Below are positions 43,738 to 52,250 of a DNA stretch of 64,000 nucleotides, piece after piece (the stretch's first letter is position 1; each line of letters opens with the position of its first letter). The position numbers were made by a program, and so were the translations under genes. The notes below the pieces were generated by a model. The model saw only the letters and a list, made by a program, of their open reading frames with translations. It was not told the origin of the DNA and did no database searches. This stretch comes from Marmoricola sp. (GTDB taxonomy: Bacteria; Actinomycetota; Actinomycetes; Propionibacteriales; Nocardioidaceae): assembly GCA_025964795.1 (NCBI GenBank), contig JAOPYC010000189.1:1-64000 (forward strand), written 5' to 3'.

Positions 43738-45089
43738 GTACCGATCGTCTTGTTCATGTTGTCGGCGAACTGCTGGGGGCTGATGTCCATCTGGAACAGC
43801 TTCCCGATGTTGTCCAGCAGCGGGGTCGCCTGGGAGGGCGGCAGCGCCTGGTCCCATGACTGCGCGAAGACCTTGGCCTTGCTGGAGGTCTCGTAGACGA
43901 ACTGCAGCCAGGGCTTGTCGTTCGCGTCCTTCACCCCGGAGATCAGGTCGCCGCCGCTCTTGACCACGGGGATGTTGCCCTGGCCGACCCACTTCTCCAC
44001 CTCGGTGTCGTCGAGCATCGTGGTGGTGAGCAGCTTCTTGGCCGCGTCCTGGGCCTCCTTGCTGGCCTGCGAGGAGATGGAGACGTACTGCCCGGGGTTG
44101 CCGACGGTGTCGGAGGGGTCTCCCTGGCCGCCGTCCACGGGCGGGAAGTTCATGTAGCCGAGGTTGCCGCCGGTGACGAAGTCAGCGCCGTCGGCCTTCA
44201 TCGACCCGTAGGTCCAGGCGCCGTGCACCATCATCGCGGCCTTGCCGGTGAACAGCAGGGCCTGGTCGGCGTTCTGGTCGGCGACCGTCGACTGGAAGCC
44301 CTTCTGGAAGCCGTTGGCCTTGACCAGCTTCTGCACCTCGCCCAGCGCCTGCAGGGCCGCCGGCTGGCTCCACGAGTTCTTCTCACCGTTGAAGACGCTG
44401 TCGAAGACCTGGGAGCCGCCGATCCGGTCGAAGAGGAACTCCAGCCACATCATGTTGGTCCACAGCGACTGCCCGGCCAGGGCGAACGGCGCGATCCCCT
44501 TGGCGTTGAACTTCGGGACGAGGTCCATCACGTCGCCCCACGACTCGGGCGGTTTGGCCCCGACCTGGTCGAAGACCTTCTTGTTCCAGTAGAGGACGAT
44601 CGGCGTGACCGTCTCGATCGGCACCGCGTAGAGCTTGCCGTTGACCGTGGCCGCCCCGAACGTGGCCGGGAAGCGCTTCTCCTTCAGGTCCGGGTTCTCC
44701 CCGAACCAGCTGGTCAGATCGACCACCTGGTCGGCCTCGACGTAGCTCTTCAGGCCGCCGCCGCCCCAGCCCCAGATCATCGTCGGGCTCTTCCCGGCGC
44801 CGATCGCGGTCTTCACCTTCTGCTTGTAGGCGTCGTTGGCGAAGAGGGTGATGTCGATCTTGGACTTCGGGTTGGCCTTGTTGAAGCGCGCGATCGTGTC
44901 CTTGCGGATGTCCTCCTGGGGCTTGGCCGACAGGGTCCAGTAGGAGGCGACTCCCTTGCCGCCCCCGGAGCCACCCCCGGCGCCGGACTGGCTCGGGGAC
45001 CCACCGCAGGCCGCGAGGGCCACGCTGGCGGGCACGCCGAGCCCCACGAGCTGCAGGAAGCTGCGGCGGGACGTGTTCACGGGTTCCAT
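43734..45089 (-). CDS. Sugar ABC transporter substrate-binding lipoprotein
   Basis: This 451-residue family 1 extracellular binding protein captures the sugar outside the membrane. The N-terminus has a Tat-like signal with twin arginines (SRRSFLQL, Arg8-Arg9) and a lipobox ending in LAAC with Cys28, followed by a Ser/Gly-rich tether. The mature domain has ITLFAND, GKLYAVPIE and GKAAMMVHGAW, typical of CUT1 binding proteins. The ATG at 45089 has GGAGGT nine bases upstream. It is the first gene of the uptake operon, with a LacI-type operator in front. Confidence 0.93.
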   Translation of the reverse strand: MEPVNTSRRSFLQLVGLGVPASVALAACGGSPSQSGAGGGSGGGKGVASYWTLSAKPQEDIRKDTIARFNKANPKSKIDITLFANDAYKQKVKTAIGAGKSPTMIWGWGGGGLKSYVEADQVVDLTSWFGENPDLKEKRFPATFGAATVNGKLYAVPIETVTPIVLYWNKKVFDQVGAKPPESWGDVMDLVPKFNAKGIAPFALAGQSLWTNMMWLEFLFDRIGGSQVFDSVFNGEKNSWSQPAALQALGEVQKLVKANGFQKGFQSTVADQNADQALLFTGKAAMMVHGAWTYGSMKADGADFVTGGNLGYMNFPPVDGGQGDPSDTVGNPGQYVSISSQASKEAQDAAKKLLTTTMLDDTEVEKWVGQGNIPVVKSGGDLISGVKDANDKPWLQFVYETSSKAKVFAQSWDQALPPSQATPLLDNIGKLFQMDISPQQFADNMNKTIGT

Positions 45090-45137
45090 GTCTGACCTCC
45101 ACGGCGACGGCCGCGACCACCACGGCACTCCACGGAC

Positions 45138-45151
45138 CGATAGAAGTTTCG
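45138..45151. promoter_or_regulatory. LacI-type operator before the sugar ABC operon
   Basis: CGATA-GAAG-TTTCG is an inverted repeat with one mismatch to the form CGAAA-N4-TTTCG found before the divergent GH3 gene (45329-45342). It lies about 50 bases before the binding protein ATG. The LacI gene at 47.8 kb is the likely regulator. Confidence 0.6.
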
Positions 45152-45214
45152 GTGCGTGCTACGTCTAGTTGAAGGGAGGTTAAGCCGAGTACCCAGGTGT
45201 GTCAAGGGTCACAA

Positions 45215-45226
45215 GAAAACGTTTCC
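45215..45226. promoter_or_regulatory. Possible LacI-type operator, middle site
   Basis: GAAAACGTTTCC contains the eight-base palindrome AAACGTTT, like the centre of many LacI-family sites. It lies midway between the divergent operons and could let one regulator loop or overlap both promoters. Confidence 0.4.
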
Positions 45227-45328
45227 GCACGCTGGACTGCACCGGCATGGATTACTTGCTTTCGTCGTTCCCATCCTGTCAGCACGGCGGTAGGGTGCCT
45301 CTGCGTCGACACTAGTCATGATCCCGAG

Positions 45329-45342
45329 CGAAATATGTTTCG
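45329..45342. promoter_or_regulatory. LacI-type operator before the GH3 gene
   Basis: CGAAA-TATG-TTTCG is a perfect inverted repeat, with further partial symmetry outside (GAG and CTC). It lies 36 bases before the GH3 start codon. Confidence 0.65.
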
Positions 45343-45377
45343 GCTCGGTTGCGCGGCGTACGACCCCAGGAGGACCC

Positions 45378-47771
45378 GTGACCCAGCAGCCCGACACCCG
45401 GACCCACAAGGCCTGGCACGACGAGACGCGCCCGCTCGCGGAGCGGGTCGAGCTGCTCCTCGCGGCGATGACGCTGGAGGAGAAGGTCGGCCAGCTGGGC
45501 AGCCGGTGGATGGGCAACAACCTCGCCGGCGAGGCCGGGGTCGAGGGCAGCGACCTGCAGGTGGCGCCGATGCAGGACGTGTTCACGGCCTCCGGGACGG
45601 TGCCGCTGGCCGAGGCGAGCCGGCACGGCCTGGGGCACCTCACCCGCATCTACGGCAGCCGACCGGTCACCGTGACCGAGGGGGCCGCCGAGCTCGTGGA
45701 GCAGCAGCGCGTCGTCGTCGACTCCTCCCGCTTCGGCATCCCGGCCCTCGTGCACGAGGAGTGCCTGACCGGCTTCACGGCGTACGGCGCCACCGTCTTC
45801 CCCGCCGCCATCGCGTGGGGCGCGACCTGGGACCCCGACCTGGTGCGCCGGATGGCCGCGGCGATCGGCCACGACATGGCCGCCCTCGGCGTGCACCAGG
45901 GTCTCTCGCCCGTGCTCGACGTCGTGCGCGACTACCGGTGGGGACGGGTCGAGGAGACCATCGGCGAGGACCCGCACCTCGTGGCCATGCTGGGCACCGC
46001 CTACGTGCAGGGCCTCCAGTCGGCCGGCGTGATCGCGACGCTGAAGCACTTCGCGGGCTACTCCGCCTCGCGGGCCGCGCGCAACCACGGGCCGGTGTCG
46101 ATGGGCACCCGGGAGCTGCGCGACGTCATCCTGCCCCCCTTCGAGACGGCCGTCGCCCTCGGTGGAGCGGGATCGGTGATGAACTCCTACGCCGACGTCG
46201 ACGGGGTCCCGGCGGGCGCCAACACCTGGTTGCTCACCGACGTGCTGCGCCAGGAGTGGGGCTTCGAGGGAACGGTGGTCTCGGACTACTGGGCGGTGCC
46301 GTTCCTGGCTTCCATGCACCGGGTCGCACCTGGCCACGCCGAGGCCGGTGCCCTGGCCCTCGAGGCCGGGATCGACGTCGAGCTGCCCGACACCCTGGGG
46401 TACGGCGAGGGGCTGGTCGAGCTGGTCCGCTCCGGGGTGCTCGACGAGGCGCTGGTGGACCGGGCCGCCCGCCGGGCCCTGCTCGCCAAGGCACAGCTCG
46501 GCCTCCTCGACGCCGGATGGACCCCGGAGTCCTCGGTGGCGCGGGCGGCCGGGGTCCACCTCGACTCGCCCGCCAACCGGGAGCTGGCGCGCGAGGTCGC
46601 CGAGCGCTCGGTGATCCTGCTCGACGCCGGCACGGCGTTGCCGATCAGGGACGCGCAGCGGCCGCTGCCGCGGAAGGTGGCCGTGGTCGGTCCCTGCGCC
46701 GACAACGCCCTGACGTTCATGGGCTGCTACGCCTTCCCCACCCACGTGCTCCCCCGCCACCCCCGCTCGGACCTCGGCATCGAGGTCCCCACGGCCCTGG
46801 ACGCCCTGCGTGCCGAGCTGGGCGAGGTGGAGGTCGTCCACGAGACCGGCTGCGAGGTGATGGGCGAGGACCGCGGCGGCTTCGCGGCGGCGGTGGCGGC
46901 CGCGCGCGACGCCGAGCTCTGCGTGGCCTACGTCGGCGACCTCGCGGGGCTGTTCGGCCACGGCTCCTCGGGCGAGGGTTGCGACGCCGAGGACCTGCGG
47001 CTCCCGGGCGTGCAGGCCGACCTGGTCGAGGAGCTGCTGGCGACGGGAACCCCGGTGGTGCTGGTCGTGGTCTCGGGCCGCCCCTACGCCCTGGGGGCCT
47101 TCGACGGTCGCGTGGCCGGCCTCGTGCAGTCGTTCTTCCCCGGCGAGGAGGGCGGGACCGCCATCGCGGGGGTGCTCTCGGGGCGGCTGTGCCCCGGTGG
47201 CCGGTTGCCGGTCCAGGTCCCGCGCCGGGTGGGCGGCCAGCCGAGCACCTACCTCCAGCCACCCCTGGGCGGCGTCGAGAGCGCCGGCATCACCTCGGTC
47301 GACTCCACGCCGCTCTACCCGTTCGGGTACGGCGCGTCGTACACCACCTTCTCGCTGGACGACGTCCGCGCCAGCGCCGAGGAGATCACCACCGACGGGG
47401 CGGTGGAGGTGAGCGTGGTGGTGACCAACACCGGTGACCGGGCGGGCGACGAGGTGGTGCAGGTCTACCTGCACGACCCGGTGGCCCGGGTCGCGCGGCC
47501 GGTCCGGCAGCTGGTCGGCTTCGCCCGGGTCCGTCTCGAGCCCGGTCGCTCGGCGGAGCTGGTCTTCGACCTCCACGCCGACCGCACCGCCTACACTGAC
47601 GCCAGTCTGGACCGGATCGTCGAGGCCGGCGTGGTGCACTTCCTCGTCGGCACCTCGGCCGCGGACGAACGGGCTCGGGTCCCCGTCCGGCTCACCGGTG
47701 CCACCCGCGTCGTCGGCCACGACCGGCGGCTGGACACGCCCACCCGGGTCGAGCACCGCGCGACACCCTAG
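45378..47771 (+). CDS. GH3 beta-glucosidase
   Basis: This 797-residue glycoside hydrolase of family 3 has the N-terminal TIM-barrel domain with the KHF motif (223-225) and the nucleophile Asp303 in TVVSDYW. The C-terminal GH3 domain carries GHGSSGEGCD with the likely acid/base residues nearby. A fibronectin type III-like domain is at about 680-770 (VVVTNTGDRAGDEVVQVYL). There is no signal peptide, so it acts in the cytoplasm. The GTG at 45378 has AGGAGG six bases upstream; an in-frame ATG 20 codons earlier lacks such a site and would cover the operator. Confidence 0.93.
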   Translation: MTQQPDTRTHKAWHDETRPLAERVELLLAAMTLEEKVGQLGSRWMGNNLAGEAGVEGSDLQVAPMQDVFTASGTVPLAEASRHGLGHLTRIYGSRPVTVTEGAAELVEQQRVVVDSSRFGIPALVHEECLTGFTAYGATVFPAAIAWGATWDPDLVRRMAAAIGHDMAALGVHQGLSPVLDVVRDYRWGRVEETIGEDPHLVAMLGTAYVQGLQSAGVIATLKHFAGYSASRAARNHGPVSMGTRELRDVILPPFETAVALGGAGSVMNSYADVDGVPAGANTWLLTDVLRQEWGFEGTVVSDYWAVPFLASMHRVAPGHAEAGALALEAGIDVELPDTLGYGEGLVELVRSGVLDEALVDRAARRALLAKAQLGLLDAGWTPESSVARAAGVHLDSPANRELAREVAERSVILLDAGTALPIRDAQRPLPRKVAVVGPCADNALTFMGCYAFPTHVLPRHPRSDLGIEVPTALDALRAELGEVEVVHETGCEVMGEDRGGFAAAVAAARDAELCVAYVGDLAGLFGHGSSGEGCDAEDLRLPGVQADLVEELLATGTPVVLVVVSGRPYALGAFDGRVAGLVQSFFPGEEGGTAIAGVLSGRLCPGGRLPVQVPRRVGGQPSTYLQPPLGGVESAGITSVDSTPLYPFGYGASYTTFSLDDVRASAEEITTDGAVEVSVVVTNTGDRAGDEVVQVYLHDPVARVARPVRQLVGFARVRLEPGRSAELVFDLHADRTAYTDASLDRIVEAGVVHFLVGTSAADERARVPVRLTGATRVVGHDRRLDTPTRVEHRATP

Positions 47772-47796
47772 CCAGCCGTCAGGAGGACCCGCCGAG

Positions 47797-48825
47797 ATGT
47801 CAGCGACAGAGCCGCGCACGACGCTGGCCACGGTGGCCGCCTCCGCGGGGGTCTCGGTCGCCACGGTCTCCAAGGTGCTCAACGGCCGTCGCGACGTCGC
47901 CCCGGCGACGCGCGCCCGGGTCCAGGAGATGCTGCGTGCGCACGACTACGGCAGCCGGCTGCGGACGATCGAGCGGCACCCGACGATCGAGCTGACCTTC
48001 CGCGGCACCATCGGCGCCTACTCCTCCGAGATCGTCCAGGGCGTCGCGGCCGCCGCCGCGGAGCTGGGGGTCGCGGTGACCATCGGGGTGAAGCCGGTCG
48101 ACCAGCGGCCCTCGGCCAAGGGCGAGGCCAACACCTGGGCCCGCAACCTGGCCGTCAACGGTCGCAGCGCCGTGATCGCGGTGACCGATGAGCTCGGGCA
48201 GGACGAGATGACCGCGCTGGCCCGGCTGCGGCTGCCGCTCGTCGTGATCGACCCGATGAACATCCCCTCGCGGGACATCGTCAGCGTCGGGTCGACCAAC
48301 TTTCGCGGCGGGCAGTCCGCGGCCCGCCACCTCGTCGACCTGGGGCACCAGCGGATCGCCTACCTGGGCGGCCGGGCGGCGGCGGAGTGCAGCCGGGCCC
48401 GGCTGGCCGGCTTCCGCTCCGAGCTGGAGCGGGCCGGGGTCAGCCTCCCGGAGGACTACGTCCGCAGCATGGAGGACTTCCACTACCAGGACGGCCTCGA
48501 CGGGGCGCCACGGATGCTGTCGCTGCTGCGACGGCCGACCGCGATCTTCGCGGCCAGCGACGAGCTCGCGCGCGGCGTCATCGAGGCGGCCCGCTCGGTC
48601 GGCCTCTCCGTGCCGGACGACCTCAGCGTGGTCGGCTTCGACGACACCGAGATCGCCCGGATCGCCTCACCGCCGCTGACCACGGTGCGCCAGCCGTTGC
48701 AGGAGATGGGTGCGGTCGCCCTGCGTACGGCGCTGCGCCTGGTCGCCGGCGAGAAGATCGACGCCAACCACGTCGAGCTGGCCACCGAGCTCGTCGTACG
48801 CGCCTCGACGGCGGCTGCTCCGTAG
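47797..48825 (+). CDS. LacI-family regulator of the beta-glucoside locus
   Basis: This 342-residue repressor has the helix-turn-helix LATVAASAGVSVATVSKVL at residues 10-28 and a sugar-binding-protein-like sensor domain ending in VVGFDDTEIARIASPPLTTVRQP. AGGAGG precedes the ATG. It follows the GH3 gene by 25 bases and is probably cotranscribed with it, so it would repress its own synthesis. CGAAA-N4-TTTCG palindromes in front of both divergent operons are its likely targets. Confidence 0.92.
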   Translation: MSATEPRTTLATVAASAGVSVATVSKVLNGRRDVAPATRARVQEMLRAHDYGSRLRTIERHPTIELTFRGTIGAYSSEIVQGVAAAAAELGVAVTIGVKPVDQRPSAKGEANTWARNLAVNGRSAVIAVTDELGQDEMTALARLRLPLVVIDPMNIPSRDIVSVGSTNFRGGQSAARHLVDLGHQRIAYLGGRAAAECSRARLAGFRSELERAGVSLPEDYVRSMEDFHYQDGLDGAPRMLSLLRRPTAIFAASDELARGVIEAARSVGLSVPDDLSVVGFDDTEIARIASPPLTTVRQPLQEMGAVALRTALRLVAGEKIDANHVELATELVVRASTAAAP

Positions 48826-48836
48826 GCCACGCTCGC

Positions 48837-49514
48837 TCAGGGGCCGCCGCGCCAGTGGTCGATGCGGTGGTGGTCGGGGGCGAAGCCGTGTGAGATGCCC
48901 CAGAGCACGGCCTGGGTGCGGCTGGCGACCTCGATCTTGCGGTAGAGGGTGCGGATGTAGGACTTGACCGTGTTGGGGGTCAGGTAGGTCTGGGCGGCCA
49001 CCTCGGCGTTGTTGAGGCCCTGGGTGATCAGCGCGAGGATCTCGGACTCACGCTCGCTCAGGCCCTCGCTGCGACCGGGCCAGTCGAGCCCGTTCACGCC
49101 GCCGGCCCGGCCGGGAGCGTCACTGATCACCACGTCCCCGGCGTGCACGGCCTCGAGCGCGTTGATCAGCTCCCGGGCGGGCAGGGCCTTCGAGAGGTAG
49201 CCGTGGACTCCCTGCCTGCGGGCGCTGTCGATCAGCTCCGGGTGGAAGTTCCACGTGTAGACGACCACCCGTCGGGCGCGCGGGTTGTCCATCAGCACCG
49301 CGATGTTCTCGTGGTCGGACTCGGGTTGTGCGAAGCAGTCGTAGAGCACGATGTCGACGGCGTCCTGCAGCGGTTCGTTGGAGTCGATCTCAGCCACCAC
49401 CACCCGGTCCCGGTAGCGGTCGAGGATGTTGGCCACGCCGATGAGGACGACGTCGTAGTCGTCCACGAGGGCGACCGTGATGGGCCTGGTCCGGGTAGCG
49501 GTCTCAGCGGTCAC
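48837..49514 (-). CDS. LuxR/NarL-type response regulator
   Basis: This 225-residue protein has a receiver-like domain (residues 10-125: VALVDDYDVV at the N-terminus, candidate phospho-Asp in VDIVLYDCF, and a late lysine in YLSKAL) and a C-terminal LuxR helix-turn-helix (about 150-205: GLSERESEILALITQGLNNAEVA in parts, VKSYIRTLYRKI). No kinase gene is adjacent, so it is an orphan regulator. The GTG at 49514 has a TAATCT -10 box six bases upstream and looks leaderless. Two orphan kinases lie elsewhere in the window, but a partnership cannot be shown. Confidence 0.87.
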   Translation of the reverse strand: MTAETATRTRPITVALVDDYDVVLIGVANILDRYRDRVVVAEIDSNEPLQDAVDIVLYDCFAQPESDHENIAVLMDNPRARRVVVYTWNFHPELIDSARRQGVHGYLSKALPARELINALEAVHAGDVVISDAPGRAGGVNGLDWPGRSEGLSERESEILALITQGLNNAEVAAQTYLTPNTVKSYIRTLYRKIEVASRTQAVLWGISHGFAPDHHRIDHWRGGP

Positions 49515-49520
49515 CCGACG

Positions 49521-49526
49521 AGATTA
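49521..49526 (-). promoter_or_regulatory. -10 box of the LuxR-type regulator gene
   Basis: TAATCT on the minus strand lies six bases before the GTG at 49514, the same sequence and spacing as at the histidine kinase gene (8061 to 8056). Confidence 0.45.
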
Positions 49527-49608
49527 ACCTACTCAAGGGTGTATCGGACCCGCCTCAGGGCGTCACAGGATGGTCGGACCAACCAACCTCGATCGAAAGG
49601 CACACATC

Positions 49609-49887
49609 ATGCTCGGTCTCATCCTCACCATCCTCGTCGTCGGACTGATCGCAGGCGCTCTGGCTCGTCTCCTCGTCCCGGGGAAGCAGGACCTGTCCAT
49701 CGCGATGACGATCGTGCTCGGCGTCGTCGGATCGCTCGTCGGCGGCTTCCTGGGTTACCTGCTGTTCCACAAGGACGCCAGCGACGGCTTCCTGCAGCCG
49801 GCGGGCATCATCGGCTCGGTCATCGGCGCCGTCGTCGTGCTCCTGATCTGGACCCGCGCCGGCTCGCGCCACACGGTGCGCAGCTGA
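49609..49887 (+). CDS. GlsB/YeaQ/YmgE family stress membrane protein
   Basis: This 92-residue protein has three hydrophobic segments, each rich in glycine (LILTILVVGLIAGALARLLV, then GVVGSLVGGFLGYLLF, then GIIGSVIGAVVVLLIW), the pattern of the GlsB/YeaQ/transglycosylase-associated family. Such proteins are small membrane proteins linked to general stress; their mechanism is not known. I chose the ATG at 49609, with GAAAGG ten bases upstream; an earlier in-frame ATG at 49570 would add charged residues not found in the family. Confidence 0.87.
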   Translation: MLGLILTILVVGLIAGALARLLVPGKQDLSIAMTIVLGVVGSLVGGFLGYLLFHKDASDGFLQPAGIIGSVIGAVVVLLIWTRAGSRHTVRS

Positions 49888-49914
49888 CCGCCCCTCGCCC
49901 CTAGGAGGGACGAC

Positions 49915-50073
49915 ATGACCGGCTCCTCGACCCCCACCTGTCCGCGCTGCGGCTCAGAGCTCGTCCTCGAGATGGACCCGGCGTCACCCCCCGATGCACA
50001 GGCGAGCGCGCTCCTGGCGGATCCCCCGTTCCGCTACGCCTGTGCATCCCCGGGCTGCTCGACCGACCGGTGA
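49915..50073 (+). CDS. Small zinc-ribbon protein
   Basis: This 52-residue protein begins MTGSSTPTCPRCGSELVLE and ends with CASPGCSTDR. The CPRC pair plus the later Cys-x4-Cys pair could bind one zinc ion. AGGAGGG lies seven bases before the ATG, and the gene follows the GlsB-family gene by 27 bases, so it is probably expressed with it. No function is known. The good ribosome binding site and paired cysteines argue that it is real. Confidence 0.7.
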   Translation: MTGSSTPTCPRCGSELVLEMDPASPPDAQASALLADPPFRYACASPGCSTDR

Positions 50074-50098
50074 GCTGCCGCGTTCATGGTCGAGCACT

Positions 50099-50118
50099 GG
50101 TCACGCGTCCCACGTGAC
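50099..50118. terminator. Hairpin between convergent genes
   Basis: GTCACG and CGTGAC (50100-50105 and 50113-50118) form a six-pair stem with a seven-base loop, between the zinc-ribbon gene and the convergent molybdenum hydroxylase operon. It could end transcription in either direction; no T run is present. Confidence 0.35.
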
Positions 50119-50123
50119 ACCGC

Positions 50124-52250
50124 TCAGGTCCCAGGGTCGTCCAGGAACTGGTCGGGGGTGAGAGGAATCGAGCGCCGCCGGATGCCGGTGGCGTGGTAGG
50201 TGGCGTTCGCGACGGCGGCCGCGGTCCCCACGATGCCGATCTCACCGACCCCTCGCGAACCCATCGGCGTGAAGATCTCGTCCGCCTCCTCCAGCCACTC
50301 CGCGTCGACGTCGAGGACGTCGGCGTGGCTGGCCACGTGGTAGCTCGCCAGGTCCTGGGTCACGACGTGGCCGAAGCGCGAGTCGCGGTAGGACTCCTCG
50401 AACAGGCCCGCCGAGAGCCCCATGACCAGGCCGCCGAGGAACTGCGAGCGGGCCGTGACCGGATTGATCACCCGGCCCACCGAGTAGACCCCGAGGAGTC
50501 GAGGGACCCGGATCTCACCGGTCCAGCGGTGGACCCGGGTCTCGGCGAAGACCGCTCCGAAGGAGTGGAAGGCGTGGCTCTCCGCGGCCGGATCGTCCTC
50601 TGCCGAGGCCGTCGTCTCCACCCCGGGATCCGGCGAGGCGCCGTGGTCGTCCCGGAACAGCTGCGCGGCGGCGACGATCGCGGATCCCCAGGAGCTCGTG
50701 CCGGACGATCCCCCTGCGACCGACGCCGAGGGCAGCCGCGTGTCCGCGATGGACAGGTCCACGGCGTCCGCCTCGACGCCGAGGGCGTCGGCGGCGATCT
50801 GCGTGAGCACGGTGCGCGCGCCGGTCCCGATGTCGACGCAGCCGATGGCCACGGCGTACCCGCCACCCTCCAGTGAGCGCACGCGGGCGAGGTTGCCGGG
50901 CGTCTTCATGGCGGGGTAGGTCGCGGCCGCGACCCCCGTGCCGACCCACCAGTCGCCGTCCGTCTGGGTCCTGGCCTCCCGAGGACGAGCGTCCCAGCCG
51001 AACCGCTCTGCCCCGCGGTGCAAGCAGTCGAGCAGCCGCCGGTTGTTGAACGGTTTCCCGGTCTCCGGATCGAGGTCCGGCTCGTTGCGCTCACGCAGCA
51101 CGATCGGGTCCACCCCGCACGCCACGGCGAGCTCGTCCATCGCCACCTCGTGGGCGAACATCCCCGGCATCTCGCCGGGTGCCCGCATCCAGGAGGGGAC
51201 AGCGACGTCGAGTCGCGCCAGCCGGTGAGTGGTCCGGCGGTTCGGTGCGGCGTACATCATCCTTGTCGGCGAGGCCGTCTGCTCGGCGAACTCCCGGACC
51301 ACGGAGCTCTGCTCGAGAACGTCGTGCGCGATCGCGGTCAGCGTCCCGTCCGACCGCGCACCCAGCCGGAAGCGCGAGATCGTCGCGGTCCGGTAACCCG
51401 TGAGGGAGAACATCTGCTGCCGCGTGACCGCGAGCCTCACGGGACGGCCGTTCGTCGTACGCGCGGCGAGCGCAGCCGCCATGACGTGCGCGTGGGGCTC
51501 CCCCTTGCTGCCGAAGCCGCCGCCGACGTAGGGCGCCCGGACGCGGATCTGGTCGGGTTCGACCCCCAGCATCGGCACCAGGGACGCCACGACCCCGTGC
51601 ACACCCTGGGTCGAGTCGAACATCGAGAGCGTTGCGCGGCCGTCGACCTCTCCCCACCACGCGATGGTGGCGTGCGGCTCGAGCGGGTTGTTGTGCTCGT
51701 AGGCTGTCCGGTAGGTCTGCTCGACGACCACGTCCGCCTCCCGGAGGGCGGCGTCGACGTCTCCCTGGAAGGTGTCCGTCTCCAGGTCCGGGTTCACCGA
51801 GTCGGGGCGGTACGTCGCGTTGTCCTCGCGCAGCTCGGCCTCGTGGGCGGCGGCCTCGTAGGACACCTCGACCAGGGCCGCACCCTCGCGGGCGGCTTCT
51901 GCGGTCTCGGCCAGGACCAGCGCGATGATCTGGCCCCGGAACCCCACGGCGGCGTCCTGCAGGATCGCCAGCTCGCCGTTCTCGGTGTCCACCAGGCGCG
52001 GCGCGCTGGTGTGGTCGATGACGTCCACGACCCCCGGGTGGGACAGGGCGTGCTCCGGCCGGACCTCGACCACGCGGCCCTTCGCGATCGTGGACTGGAC
52101 GAGCCACAGGTGCAGGACGTCGCCGGGAACTCCGTCAGCGTGATCGGCGGCATAGGTCGCGCGTCCGGTCACCTTCTCGGTCCCGTCCACCCGCCCCAGG
52201 GCGGTGCCGACCGACCTGACGCGCAGGGGTCGGGTCCGGTGCGCTGTCAT
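50124..52250 (-). CDS. Xanthine dehydrogenase-family molybdopterin-binding subunit
   Basis: This 708-residue large subunit carries the molybdenum cofactor of an aldehyde oxidase / xanthine dehydrogenase-type hydroxylase. GTALGRVDGTEKVTGRATYAAD is at the N-terminus in parts, AYVGGGFGSKGE binds the cofactor, and the catalytic glutamate is in GSRGVGEIGIVGTA near the C-terminus. The sequence is closest in style to PaoC/YagR-type aldehyde oxidoreductases. The ATG at 52250 overlaps the FAD subunit stop (ATGA). A longer upstream frame is not needed. The substrate, aromatic or aliphatic aldehyde or a heterocycle, is unknown. Confidence 0.9.
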   Translation of the reverse strand: MTAHRTRPLRVRSVGTALGRVDGTEKVTGRATYAADHADGVPGDVLHLWLVQSTIAKGRVVEVRPEHALSHPGVVDVIDHTSAPRLVDTENGELAILQDAAVGFRGQIIALVLAETAEAAREGAALVEVSYEAAAHEAELREDNATYRPDSVNPDLETDTFQGDVDAALREADVVVEQTYRTAYEHNNPLEPHATIAWWGEVDGRATLSMFDSTQGVHGVVASLVPMLGVEPDQIRVRAPYVGGGFGSKGEPHAHVMAAALAARTTNGRPVRLAVTRQQMFSLTGYRTATISRFRLGARSDGTLTAIAHDVLEQSSVVREFAEQTASPTRMMYAAPNRRTTHRLARLDVAVPSWMRAPGEMPGMFAHEVAMDELAVACGVDPIVLRERNEPDLDPETGKPFNNRRLLDCLHRGAERFGWDARPREARTQTDGDWWVGTGVAAATYPAMKTPGNLARVRSLEGGGYAVAIGCVDIGTGARTVLTQIAADALGVEADAVDLSIADTRLPSASVAGGSSGTSSWGSAIVAAAQLFRDDHGASPDPGVETTASAEDDPAAESHAFHSFGAVFAETRVHRWTGEIRVPRLLGVYSVGRVINPVTARSQFLGGLVMGLSAGLFEESYRDSRFGHVVTQDLASYHVASHADVLDVDAEWLEEADEIFTPMGSRGVGEIGIVGTAAAVANATYHATGIRRRSIPLTPDQFLDDPGT

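Noticed and set aside
40535-48825. A missing ATPase as evidence that the sugar importer is broken
   Set aside because: Actinobacterial CUT1 operons commonly share one MsiK-type ATPase encoded elsewhere, so absence here is normal.
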